Below are positions 7,589 through 15,364 of a DNA stretch of 43,716 nucleotides, piece by piece. Origin of the DNA: a virus. The stretch's first letter is position 1. Every line of letters begins with the position of its first letter. The position numbers were made by a program, and so were the translations under genes. The notes beneath the pieces were generated by a model. That model had not been told where the DNA came from. It worked only from the letters and a program-made list of their open reading frames with translations, and made no database searches. The stretch covers positions 1 through 43,716 of IMG/VR virus record IMGVR_UViG_3300008625_001685; one strand, written 5' to 3'.

Positions 7589-8179
7589 ATGGATATAATG
7601 AGACCGTTCGGTCCTACTATTACAAGAACATATTTAGATGATGATATTTACGATAAATTTATAGACCTTACTGATAATATTTTATTAGATATTAATAGAG
7701 AAAATGTAGGACATAAACTAGCAGGAAAAATAAAAGAACAAATAGATATACCACTTTATACATTAGTAGAATACGGATTAAAAGAATTTTTATTAGACTC
7801 AGTTAATTTTTATTTAAATACAGTATTTCAAAGTTTAGCAAATGATCCTCCAAAACGAAACTTAGAATTAATAACATGTTGGTTTAATAGTATGTTCAAA
7901 AATGAATGGAATCCTATTCATGTGCATAGTACAGATGTTTCGGCTGTAATAGTATTAAAGGTGCCTAAGGAATTAAAAGAAGACGAAGGTACTTTATCTT
8001 TTACTAACGGGTCTTATAGAATAGTACCGGAATTAGAACATAGTACACAAATATTTTTACCACGTGAAAAACATTTTTATTTGTTTCCGGCACGATTACA
8101 TCATGCAGTAAATCCGTTTACTTGCGAAGGTGAACGTAGAACAGTTTCTTTTAATACAAATTGTAATTATAGTATGTAA
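7589..8179 (+). CDS. 2OG-Fe(II) oxygenase-like protein (phage TIGR02466-like)
   Basis: An open frame reaches back to a TTG at 7529, but that start would sit inside the terminator, so I use the ATG at 7589 preceded by CAGGA. The 196-residue product has N-P-I-H-V-H (108-113), then L-F-P-A-R-L-H-H (165-172) and E-R-R-T-V-S-F-N (182-189). This resembles the H-x-H ... FPs-x-x-x-H ... R-x-S-x-x-F-N pattern of the uncharacterised phage 2OG-Fe(II) oxygenase family known as TIGR02466. The target is unknown. It forms a TAATG junction with the next gene. Confidence 0.68.
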   Translation: MDIMRPFGPTITRTYLDDDIYDKFIDLTDNILLDINRENVGHKLAGKIKEQIDIPLYTLVEYGLKEFLLDSVNFYLNTVFQSLANDPPKRNLELITCWFNSMFKNEWNPIHVHSTDVSAVIVLKVPKELKEDEGTLSFTNGSYRIVPELEHSTQIFLPREKHFYLFPARLHHAVNPFTCEGERRTVSFNTNCNYSM

Positions 8180-8514
8180 TGAATGATGATGTTAAAAAAG
8201 ATAATTGGGGGAGATCTAAACGAACTATTTGGCGGCTCTATGGTAAAGAACGATGTATTAAAGAATGGGGAAATACATTACCTAGCCCGGCTGATATACA
8301 AGAATATAAAGAAAATTGGTCTAAGAAGGCATTAGAGAAAAAACAATATTTTAAATGTACTCCAAAAGCAAACTCAACAAAGGTATCTAAATGGTTAAAA
8401 AATTATGGGGTAAATAAATTAGACTACAATAATGTGTATAAAGACACAATTATCGTACGAGATCAGCAGGTATTTGTCATATTAAAATTGCATTTTTTTG
8501 AAGGAAATGGTTGA
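8179..8514 (+). CDS. Basic hypothetical protein (111 aa)
   Basis: A Lys/Trp/Tyr-rich protein, translationally coupled to the oxygenase upstream. It contains a C-x-x-x-W segment and many lysines over residues 10-65, and ends in a beta strand. No family or active site is recognised. Its stop codon lies inside the -35 box of the next promoter. Confidence 0.5.
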   Translation: MNDDVKKDNWGRSKRTIWRLYGKERCIKEWGNTLPSPADIQEYKENWSKKALEKKQYFKCTPKANSTKVSKWLKNYGVNKLDYNNVYKDTIIVRDQQVFVILKLHFFEGNG

Positions 8515-8539
8515 CCTTTTGGTATGTAGGTAGTATAAT
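8511..8539 (+). promoter_or_regulatory. Sigma70-type promoter P3
   Basis: TTGACC (8511-8516), a 17-bp spacer and TATAAT (8534-8539), with TAGGTAG directly before the -10 box as in P2. A TGGAG ribosome binding site (8561-8565) precedes the ATG at 8571. The -35 box overlaps the stop codon of the upstream gene. Confidence 0.87.
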
Positions 8540-8570
8540 AGTTGTATGATGAATAAGAAATGGAGCCAAA

Positions 8571-9938
8571 ATGATTAGAAAAAATACATTTTTTTATCAG
8601 CCAGGACCAACCGGTGGTACATGGAACCAAGGTGGTAAAGGTACAGTTCCTAGTCCACAATTAGATTTATCAGAATTAGACAAAGAAGAAGGAAAAGTTC
8701 AAGCAGAAAGGCTTATGATGGGGCGAGTAAGACTGCTCCTTAATAAACCTTTTTTTGGTAACTTAGCAACTAGATTAGTTCCAGTTCCTACCTACAAAGT
8801 TCCTACCGCAGGTACAGACGGTAGACGATTTTTTTACAATCCAGCATTTTTAAAGCATTTGACAGACAACGAAATACTTTTCCTTTGTGGGCACGAAGTA
8901 CTTCATTGTGTGTTTGATCACTTTGGAAGAAGAGAAGGACGTAATCCTGCATTATACAATATGGCAGGCGATTATGTAATTAATATTATATTAGCCGACG
9001 AACAAGTAGGTGATGTAATTACAACGGTTCCAATTTTACTTGATTACAAATACAGAGGCTGGACTAGCGAAGAAGTATATGATGACTTAGAAAAAAATTG
9101 TCCTAATCCAAAGCAAACTTTAGATTTCCATTTTGATATGGATGGAAAAGGTGAAGGAGATGCAACACAAGGTCAGGGACAAGGCCAAGGTGAAGACGAA
9201 GACGAAGGTGGTAATATACAAGCCGATCTCCAAGATGAATTTGGTGGAGGAGAATTAACAGATGAAGAAAAGAAAGCCCTTAAAGACGAGCTCAAAGAAG
9301 CAGTTATAGAAGCCGCACAACAAGCAGGAGCAGGAAATGTTCCAGGCGGTATTGAGCGATTGATTAAAGAATGGACCGAACCTAAGATGGATTGGCGTTC
9401 AGTTATTAGGGCACAGGTTGAATCAAGTTTAAAAGACGATTATACATTTATGAGGCCTTCACGTAAATCACATTCAACTAATTGCATACTTCCAGGAATG
9501 GATAGAGCAGAAAAAATTGAAGTTGCATGTGGAATTGATTTAAGTGGATCAATAGGCCAACAACAGGCAAATGATTTTTTAAGTGAAGTAAGAGGAATTT
9601 TAGATCAGTATGAAGACTTCAAATTGGATGTTTGGTGCTTTGATACAGAGATTTATAATCATAAAGTTTTTACTCCGGACAATGCAGATGACATTGACAA
9701 ATATGAATTAATGGGCGGAGGCGGAACATCCTTTGAAGTAAATTGGACTTACATGAAGGAGAATGAAATTGAGCCAAAACAGTTCATTATGTTTACTGAC
9801 GGCTTCCCTTGCGGTGGTTGGGGTGACAACGAATATTGCGATACTGTTTTCCTTATACATGGCAATCAAACTACTACAGCACCTTTTGGTATAACAGTAC
9901 ACTACGAAGAACCAAAGGTCATAAAAGAAGCGGCGTGA
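8571..9938 (+). CDS. VWA-domain protein with HExxH metallopeptidase-like region (DUF2201-like)
   Basis: In this 455-residue protein, residues 108-112 read H-E-V-L-H, a zinc-protease HExxH motif, followed by D116 and a conserved helix. A Gly/Gln/Asp/Glu-rich linker (about 190-225) leads to a C-terminal von Willebrand A domain with a complete MIDAS: D-L-S-G-S (323-327), T386 in GGGTSF and D410 in F-T-D-G. This matches the DUF2201 metallopeptidase plus VWA architecture usually paired with MoxR ATPases. Its own promoter P3 shares its architecture with that of the MoxR gene at 6423, so the two are probably co-regulated though not adjacent. It may act as the substrate-recognition or protease half of a remodelling complex. 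The actual proteolytic activity is unproven. Confidence 0.85.
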   Translation: MIRKNTFFYQPGPTGGTWNQGGKGTVPSPQLDLSELDKEEGKVQAERLMMGRVRLLLNKPFFGNLATRLVPVPTYKVPTAGTDGRRFFYNPAFLKHLTDNEILFLCGHEVLHCVFDHFGRREGRNPALYNMAGDYVINIILADEQVGDVITTVPILLDYKYRGWTSEEVYDDLEKNCPNPKQTLDFHFDMDGKGEGDATQGQGQGQGEDEDEGGNIQADLQDEFGGGELTDEEKKALKDELKEAVIEAAQQAGAGNVPGGIERLIKEWTEPKMDWRSVIRAQVESSLKDDYTFMRPSRKSHSTNCILPGMDRAEKIEVACGIDLSGSIGQQQANDFLSEVRGILDQYEDFKLDVWCFDTEIYNHKVFTPDNADDIDKYELMGGGGTSFEVNWTYMKENEIEPKQFIMFTDGFPCGGWGDNEYCDTVFLIHGNQTTTAPFGITVHYEEPKVIKEAA

Positions 9939-10276
9939 GTTTGAATAATGCATTTTTAAAAAGGATGTTAGACGGATTGCAAGTTCAATATAACCCAACA
10001 CTGACAAGGGCAGATTTAGAATTATTAGACAAGAAAATCCTATTACAAATGATGCGTAATAGGATTGTTCTTGCCTTCAATAAACCACCTATGTGGAATA
10101 GATTTGGTTTGGATAAAATCCAAGGAATGTATTATGTAGATAGACTTGATAAAGATAGTACACATGGATGGTCAACTGGCGAAAGTGATAAAATTTATCA
10201 CTTTTGGTTTGAGTTGCCTAGGGATAGAGATCATTTTTTACAAAATATAGCAGAATTAAAACTAACACACTCATAA
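9935..10276 (+). CDS. Hypothetical protein (113 aa), GTG start
   Basis: The frame is open well upstream inside the VWA gene, but a GTG at 9935 forming a GTGA overlap with the VWA stop is the most economical start. The product has a helical N-terminal half (with M-L-D-G-L-Q) and a C-terminal half rich in aromatic residues, including Y-H-F-W-F-E. I recognise no family. Co-translation with the VWA protein hints at a linked role but is not evidence of function. Confidence 0.55.
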   Translation: MSLNNAFLKRMLDGLQVQYNPTLTRADLELLDKKILLQMMRNRIVLAFNKPPMWNRFGLDKIQGMYYVDRLDKDSTHGWSTGESDKIYHFWFELPRDRDHFLQNIAELKLTHS

Positions 10277-10279
10277 GGT

Positions 10280-10313
10280 GATAAATAAATTAAAGCATAC
10301 TTTAATAAAGGAG
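10280..10313 (+). promoter_or_regulatory. Possible T4-late-like -10 element and strong ribosome binding site
   Basis: One of the few real gaps in the window (10277-10317) holds GATAAATA (10280-10287), one base from the T4 late -10 consensus TATAAATA, and AAAGGAG (10307-10313) four bases before the ATG at 10318. The ribosome binding site is clear. The late promoter is only suggestive because the DNA is AT-rich. Confidence 0.4.
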
Positions 10314-10317
10314 TACA

Positions 10318-10620
10318 ATGGCAGAACAACCAGACACGCCTCAGGCAACAGAAGAGGCGGGTAATCTTACTATTGCAGATCTACAAACAATTTCAAATAT
10401 TATAGATATTGCAATGACACGAGGAGCATTTCGTGCAAACGAAGCAAAAACAGTAGGTGAATCGTATGAAAAAATTAATGCATTCTTGCAAACGGTTCAG
10501 CAGACTGCCGCAGAGCAGGCTCAACAACCACAACAAGCTCAGCAAGTAGCACCTACCGATTTACCCCCCGGTGATGCAGGCAATACAGCCGCAGACGCCA
10601 TAGCAGAAAAAAATAGTTAA
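10318..10620 (+). CDS. Conserved phage hypothetical with Gln/Ala-rich tail (100 aa)
   Basis: It starts behind a strong AAAGGAG site. Residues about 15-62 form a compact predicted helical domain. The rest is a low-complexity Gln/Ala/Pro tail. The N-terminal domain looks like a family I have met in marine T4-like phages next to structural or recombination genes, but I cannot name its role. The strong ribosome binding site, unusual here, suggests abundant expression. Confidence 0.6.
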   Translation: MAEQPDTPQATEEAGNLTIADLQTISNIIDIAMTRGAFRANEAKTVGESYEKINAFLQTVQQTAAEQAQQPQQAQQVAPTDLPPGDAGNTAADAIAEKNS

Positions 10621-10630
10621 TAGGAGGAAA

Positions 10631-11248
10631 ATGCCTTTTACAAAACATGTTGGGAGAATAGTATCTACCCAACAGAGAGTTGTTGTTGTGTTTAGACAAA
10701 TACCTGAAGAACCAGATAATTGTCTTTTAGTCGATGTCGAAGGATTAGATAACGACATGCATAACGATTTAATGAACGAAGTTGAATCAATACAGGCACA
10801 AGAACAAGACGATTTTGCAAATCATGCTCACACTCATTTTTTTAGAGATGGGCGAAAAATGTTAGAAACACTTCATAACGAAAATAAGTTTATTAAATTA
10901 GAAACTAATAAAGTTATGATGACACCAGATGCTAATACAAACATTAGATTAGATGAACTTAATAAACAGTTAGAGGCTATAAAAGCAAATCCTAATATGA
11001 CTGAAGATCAATTTAATCAAATAACTAATATTAACACTGATGAAGTAACAGTTGGGGACGAATTAAAACCGGCAACGGTTACAACAAAAGAAGATGGTGT
11101 TTTAGATGATTTTTCACTCGCCAAAGGATACGTAACTCAAGCAGAAGGAATGGAAGCTGAAGCAAAAAGGCTCAGAGAGCAAGCATATGATTTAGTTCCT
11201 AGAAGAAAGTTCAATGATATGCGAAAAAAAGAAAATGCCGTTAGTTGA
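10631..11248 (+). CDS. Probable virion-associated or conserved T4-like phage protein (205 aa)
   Basis: An almost perfect Shine-Dalgarno (AGGAGG, 10622-10627) precedes the ATG at 10631. The N-terminal 55 residues form beta strands with a R-V-V-V-V-F-R core, followed by long helical, acidic segments and a C-terminal coiled-coil-like region (about 165-200). There is no catalytic motif. The arrangement and strong translation signal fit an abundant structural or assembly protein of T4-like marine phages. This is inference from memory of similar genes, not a domain match. Confidence 0.6.
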   Translation: MPFTKHVGRIVSTQQRVVVVFRQIPEEPDNCLLVDVEGLDNDMHNDLMNEVESIQAQEQDDFANHAHTHFFRDGRKMLETLHNENKFIKLETNKVMMTPDANTNIRLDELNKQLEAIKANPNMTEDQFNQITNINTDEVTVGDELKPATVTTKEDGVLDDFSLAKGYVTQAEGMEAEAKRLREQAYDLVPRRKFNDMRKKENAVS

Positions 11249-11579
11249 CGTGGCTATAAAATTACCAAAAAATCATACTGACAAAACATTTGAAAAAATT
11301 TTAGATGATGTAGAAATAGGTGCAATACCTACTAAATTTATTTTAGAACTACACATAAAATTGAATAATGGCCAGACAATAAAAGTTGGTCAAGAATTTT
11401 TAAAAAGAGTTAAAACAACCGAAAGTATTTTCGAGGATACCGAGTTGCAACAATTTGAAGACCAAGTTGTTGATATAGACATTTATATGAATATAGATCT
11501 ACTTAAAGGTACTGTATATAAAAATGTTGGACGAATACTAGCCAAATATTTCAACGATGAAGATACGAAATCTTCTTAA
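11235..11579 (+). CDS. Hypothetical protein (114 aa)
   Basis: I take the ATG at 11235 (MPLVDVAIKL), which overlaps the upstream stop by 14 bp, rather than the ATG at 11214 deeper in that gene. The product is a small alpha/beta protein with an acidic C-terminus and no Cys or membrane helix. No family is recognised. Its overlaps on both sides place it in the same transcript as its neighbours. Confidence 0.55.
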   Translation: MPLVDVAIKLPKNHTDKTFEKILDDVEIGAIPTKFILELHIKLNNGQTIKVGQEFLKRVKTTESIFEDTELQQFEDQVVDIDIYMNIDLLKGTVYKNVGRILAKYFNDEDTKSS

Positions 11580-12477
11580 AAAACAATACGATGAATCTAA
11601 ACCTTTAGAAAAACAAGAACAAGAAAAAGATTTACTTCGACAACAAAGTTCACATTGGTTTCCTAAAGATCCTCACTTACCCATTGCCTTGCCTCTTGGC
11701 GTAAACTTCGAAACAGAATGTTCAGTTGATCCGTTGCCAGGTGCCCCACCTAATATGCAACGATATGGATTAATGTATAATGAACAAAATCAAAACATTG
11801 AGCCAACCGATGACTTAACTTATGATTTAAATAATCACGGATTTCGTTGCCGACCATTCGAAGATATAGATCATAGAAAACAACAAATATTAGCAATAGG
11901 ATGTTCATTTACATTTGGTATTGGCCTAAAGCAAGAGCATTTATGGCACGATCATTTACGGTTAGCATTTTCCGACGAAACAACCCAGATATGGAATATA
12001 GGAGTTCCAGGATATTCAAATGATGCTATTACTAGATTAATATGGCGATTTTTAGAATATATAAGACCTACTATTATATTTGTACAATGGACACATTTTC
12101 ATAGACGAGAATATGTTCGTGATGATAATTCCATATGGAGAATTTTAACAAATAATCCTAGGTATTGGAATGATGGTTCTGATGCATATAAAGCATTTTT
12201 TATGATGCATAATGATTTTTATGATCAGTATAATTTTGAGAAGAACTTATCATTAATATCAAATATTGCGAAGGCATATCGTATTATATTTGAATATGAT
12301 ACTATAAACAATTTTCCGACTATAGATTATGCCAGAGATAATGAACATCCTGGCCCTGATTCACATAAATTATTTGCCGTTCAAATGTATAACCAATATT
12401 TAAATCAAGTAATTTATGATGATGAAGAAAAAAACAAATTTTTAGAAGATTTCTTAAACAAAATAGATGAAAAATGA
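11557..12477 (+). CDS. SGNH/GDSL-type hydrolase-like protein
   Basis: Residues 112-119 read L-A-I-G-C-S-F-T, the block-I nucleophile segment (Ser-117) of SGNH hydrolases, preceded by an N-H-G-F-R motif (93-97). N-I-G-V-P-G-Y-S-N-D supplies the block-II Gly and Asn, and D-N-E-H-P-G-P-D-S-H near the C-terminus gives the catalytic Asp-x-x-His equivalent. These enzymes deacylate esters such as acetylated sugars. It has the same N-x-x/H-G-[FY]-R plus G-C-S layout as the proteins at 24260 and 36989, so they are likely paralogs. It overlaps thyX by 4 bp. The substrate is unknown; a glycan O-acyl group is a guess. Confidence 0.75.
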   Translation: MKIRNLLKKQYDESKPLEKQEQEKDLLRQQSSHWFPKDPHLPIALPLGVNFETECSVDPLPGAPPNMQRYGLMYNEQNQNIEPTDDLTYDLNNHGFRCRPFEDIDHRKQQILAIGCSFTFGIGLKQEHLWHDHLRLAFSDETTQIWNIGVPGYSNDAITRLIWRFLEYIRPTIIFVQWTHFHRREYVRDDNSIWRILTNNPRYWNDGSDAYKAFFMMHNDFYDQYNFEKNLSLISNIAKAYRIIFEYDTINNFPTIDYARDNEHPGPDSHKLFAVQMYNQYLNQVIYDDEEKNKFLEDFLNKIDEK

Positions 12478-13379
12478 CAACATTAAAAGAAATAGACATT
12501 GAAGATGAACGATATGTGCAAGTCTTAGATAAAGGATTTGTTGGTCTCATTGATTATATGGGCTCCGATGATGCAGTAGTACAAGCCGCTCGTGTATCAT
12601 ATGGTACAGGTACTAAAAAAGTACAAGAAGACCGTGGATTAATACGTTACTTAATGCGACATGAACATACCACGCCATTTGAAATGTGCGAAGTAAAGTT
12701 TCATATTCGTTTACCTATCTTTGTAATGCGACAACTTATACGTCATAGAACAGCCCAAGTAAACGAATATAGTGGTCGTTATTCAGTTATGTCAGATGAT
12801 TTTTATATTCCAGAATTAGATAATATAAAGAAACAAAGTAAAACAAATAAACAAGGTAGAGACGAAGACTTTTCTGATGAGGATAAAGCCAGAACACAAA
12901 TATGGATGGAAAATGTTCATAATCGTGCCGACTATGTTTATCATAAATTTATTGAAGATGACATGGCTCGCGAAACTGCAAGAGCTATTCTGCCTGTGTC
13001 TAATTACACAGAGGCATATTGGAAATGCAACATTAAAAACTTCTTGCACATGGCTTGGTTACGTATGGATGCCCATGCACAATGGGAGATACAGGAGTTT
13101 GCTCGAGCTATGTATGGCCTTGTACAACCTTTATTTCCGGCTGTATGCGAAGCATTTGAAGACTACAAGTTAAATGCAGTACGATTAAGTAGAATGGAAG
13201 CCGAACTTACTAAAGTAATCTTTGGCGATTACATGGAGAACTGGGACGACTATATAACTGATTGGTATGAATTGCCTGATATGTCTCCTGAGAGTATAAA
13301 TACAGCTGAAGGAAAGATATGTAAAGATTTTGGCTTATCTAAACGTGAGCTAGATGAATTTAAAAGAAAGTGGTTATGA
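12474..13379 (+). CDS. thyX: Flavin-dependent thymidylate synthase ThyX
   Basis: The ThyX signature RHRx7S is present as R90-H91-R92 with S100, in the context RHRTAQVNEYS. Further family features include the substrate-binding Y-S-G-R-Y-S segment and a later R-M-D-A-H-A-Q-W-E-I-Q stretch. ThyX makes dTMP from dUMP using FAD, NADPH and methylene-tetrahydrofolate, and is common in marine phages as a nucleotide-supply enzyme. At 301 residues it is longer than many bacterial ThyX proteins, with an insertion between about residues 110 and 155. The start at 12474 is an ATGA overlap with the SGNH gene. Confidence 0.95.
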   Translation: MTTLKEIDIEDERYVQVLDKGFVGLIDYMGSDDAVVQAARVSYGTGTKKVQEDRGLIRYLMRHEHTTPFEMCEVKFHIRLPIFVMRQLIRHRTAQVNEYSGRYSVMSDDFYIPELDNIKKQSKTNKQGRDEDFSDEDKARTQIWMENVHNRADYVYHKFIEDDMARETARAILPVSNYTEAYWKCNIKNFLHMAWLRMDAHAQWEIQEFARAMYGLVQPLFPAVCEAFEDYKLNAVRLSRMEAELTKVIFGDYMENWDDYITDWYELPDMSPESINTAEGKICKDFGLSKRELDEFKRKWL

Positions 13380-14033
13380 ATGATAACATTTATTCTAGGC
13401 TTTTTATGGTGTCAAATTATATCTCATTTTGGTGCGTCTATTCTTCTTCACAGATATTATTGCCATAAACAAATAAAAAGAGTTCCTGTATGGTTTGAAG
13501 TTGTCGGACTATTTGGTTTAATGATAGCATATATTAGAACGCCGATTGGTTGGATAGCTTCTCATAGGATGCATCATGCAGATTCTGATGGTCTTACAGA
13601 TCCACATTCTCCCGTACAAAAAGGTTTTTGGAAAGTTCTTTTTACAATATGGCATGTTCCGACAATTCCGTCTAAATATGCTAGAGATTTATATCAAAAT
13701 CCAATACTTGTATTTTATCATAAACATTGGTTTAAGATAATTATAGCAGTATGGATTATTTCTTTACTAATTAGTATAGAATTTTTTATTGCATTTGCAT
13801 TAATGCCTTTTATATTTTCTAAGATGGGGTTTGGTTTATTAAATACTGTCGGTCATGGTGTATCTGCACCCAATGACCAATCTAATGGTCCTCAAAATAA
13901 ACCTTGGCTTAATTTCTTTATTGCTGGCGAAGGCTGGCATAAAACCCATCATGAAAAGCCTTGGCAACTACGATTACACAAATATGACACAAGCGGATTC
14001 ATTGCGGAAAAGCTCTTTGCTAGAGCGATCTAA
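13380..14033 (+). CDS. Membrane fatty-acid (acyl) desaturase
   Basis: Three histidine boxes of the integral-membrane diiron desaturases are visible: HRYYCH (24-29), HRMHH (62-66) and HKTHH (187-191), plus N-T-V-G-H (155-159). Hydrophobic helices flank them (about 1-22, 38-58, 118-145). The order fits the delta-9 acyl-CoA/acyl-lipid desaturase family, which needs O2 and an electron donor. At 217 residues it is shorter than typical bacterial members (about 270-370), having almost no N- or C-terminal extension. It starts one base after the thyX stop. A role in altering host membrane fluidity during infection is inferred. Confidence 0.9.
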   Translation: MITFILGFLWCQIISHFGASILLHRYYCHKQIKRVPVWFEVVGLFGLMIAYIRTPIGWIASHRMHHADSDGLTDPHSPVQKGFWKVLFTIWHVPTIPSKYARDLYQNPILVFYHKHWFKIIIAVWIISLLISIEFFIAFALMPFIFSKMGFGLLNTVGHGVSAPNDQSNGPQNKPWLNFFIAGEGWHKTHHEKPWQLRLHKYDTSGFIAEKLFARAI

Positions 14034-14790
14034 AGCGGTTAGAACATTTCCATTATTTCCTTTACCTGAAATAGAGTTAGATTTAACAGAAGTAAAGCAT
14101 TATAATTGGAATAGTACAAATATAAAAGAATGGTTAAGTCCAATTATAGACTTATCGGGGTTTGGATATGTTTATCCAATAAATGGTATCACAGAAGGAT
14201 TAAATTATTGGATGTGGCAAGAAGATAGAATATGGATGCACAATGGAGATTATCAATGGATAACACCTTCTGTACCACATCAAAATATGGGCATAACATA
14301 TTTGACAACACCATCATCTATAGATGGAAACTTTAAAGAAGTACCTAATGTATATAATTATGTTCTTGATATAGCATATGTAGGATCAACTAAAATTGAA
14401 AAAATTAATATACATAACAATGTACAAAAAGTATTTTTCTCATTGTCAAAATGTTTTGGTTTACGTAATATAAGAACAGGATGGTATTTTAGTAAAACAC
14501 CTGATAAAAAATTAGAACTACTAATAGGATCTGCAAAATATTATAATTATTATGCACAAGCAGTAGCCGAATATTTTATCAATAAATATGATATAGATAT
14601 TGTGTATAAAACTCTTAGGCCTATACAAGAAGAGGTATGCCAGCAATTAGATTTAATACCGTCTGATGTTGTATGGCTAGCAACAACCAATGACCCTGCA
14701 TTTGAAAAATTTAGAAGAGGAGATGTTTGTCGTGTCTGCATTGCGGAAGAAATATCAGCTGCCTACCATAGCAGAATTACCACAAATTAA
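13984..14790 (+). CDS. PLP-dependent aminotransferase-like protein, short
   Basis: I choose the ATG at 13984 (MTQADSLRKS). This gives 268 residues and a 50-bp overlap with the desaturase. The alternative is a downstream TTG. The fold-type-I PLP features are L-D-I-A-Y (the Asp that contacts the PLP ring nitrogen) and S-L-S-K-C-F-G-L-R-N-I-R-T-G, in which Lys-156 would form the Schiff base and the following Arg bind phosphate. It is about 100 residues shorter than ordinary aminotransferases (350-400) and lacks a clear N-terminal substrate domain, so it may be a minimal or inactive version. The same S-L-S-K motif occurs in the C-terminal domain of the fusion protein at 27941. Confidence 0.68.
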   Translation: MTQADSLRKSSLLERSKAVRTFPLFPLPEIELDLTEVKHYNWNSTNIKEWLSPIIDLSGFGYVYPINGITEGLNYWMWQEDRIWMHNGDYQWITPSVPHQNMGITYLTTPSSIDGNFKEVPNVYNYVLDIAYVGSTKIEKINIHNNVQKVFFSLSKCFGLRNIRTGWYFSKTPDKKLELLIGSAKYYNYYAQAVAEYFINKYDIDIVYKTLRPIQEEVCQQLDLIPSDVVWLATTNDPAFEKFRRGDVCRVCIAEEISAAYHSRITTN

Positions 14791-15364
14791 AATAAATTTA
14801 TCAAAATTAAAAGCAGAATATCTTAAATTCTGTTGGAAATTTGTAGATGTAAAAACTGCAAATCCTCACCTATGTATGAATCATAAAAAACTTGTCAGCG
14901 AAGTTTACGATAATTTTGAACAAATAAATCTTACAGAATTAAATGGCAAGCCTATGCCATATACTGATAACATAAAAGAAAGAATAAAACGTAGAGAAGA
15001 AACATTATACAATAAAAAGACACAAGATTATATTGGTAGTTATTTTGAAAATATAGTAGAACAATTTATATCGCCGGCTATGCGAATACGAATTACAAAA
15101 CTTGCACCTAAAAAAGAAATAACATGGCACATAGATTATGATCCAACATATGCCACAAGAATTATTATACCAATATATTCTAATAAAAAAGTCAAAAATT
15201 TATTTAAAGTTAGAAAAAATATTGAAGAATATGTTTTGGAAGAAGGTAAAGCATATTTTCTAAATGGAGGATTTGCCCATTCAGTTAAAAATGATAGCAA
15301 CGATTCAAGAATAGCATTAATGTTTAGTTTAGACGGGCAAGATGATTTAATAAATGTACCATGA
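14732..15364 (+). CDS. 2OG/Fe oxygenase of the aspartyl/asparaginyl hydroxylase type
   Basis: The GTG at 14732 has AGAGGAG about 10 bases upstream; ATGs at 14690 and 14723 are alternatives. From that GTG, H133-x-D135 (W-H-I-D-Y-D), H183 (F-A-H-S-V) and an Arg near 193 give the iron triad and 2-oxoglutarate-binding Arg of double-stranded beta-helix hydroxylases. The spacing resembles the AspH-like group. The N-terminal 100 residues are helical and unassigned. The substrate is unknown. It overlaps the aminotransferase-like gene and is 4 bp coupled to the TauD-like gene. Confidence 0.72.
   Translation: MSALRKKYQLPTIAELPQIKINLSKLKAEYLKFCWKFVDVKTANPHLCMNHKKLVSEVYDNFEQINLTELNGKPMPYTDNIKERIKRREETLYNKKTQDYIGSYFENIVEQFISPAMRIRITKLAPKKEITWHIDYDPTYATRIIIPIYSNKKVKNLFKVRKNIEEYVLEEGKAYFLNGGFAHSVKNDSNDSRIALMFSLDGQDDLINVP

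Noticed and set aside
13855-13983. Earlier start for the aminotransferase-like gene inside the desaturase gene
   Set aside because: It would overlap the desaturase by about 180 bp over its conserved third histidine box; the ATG at 13984 is sufficient.
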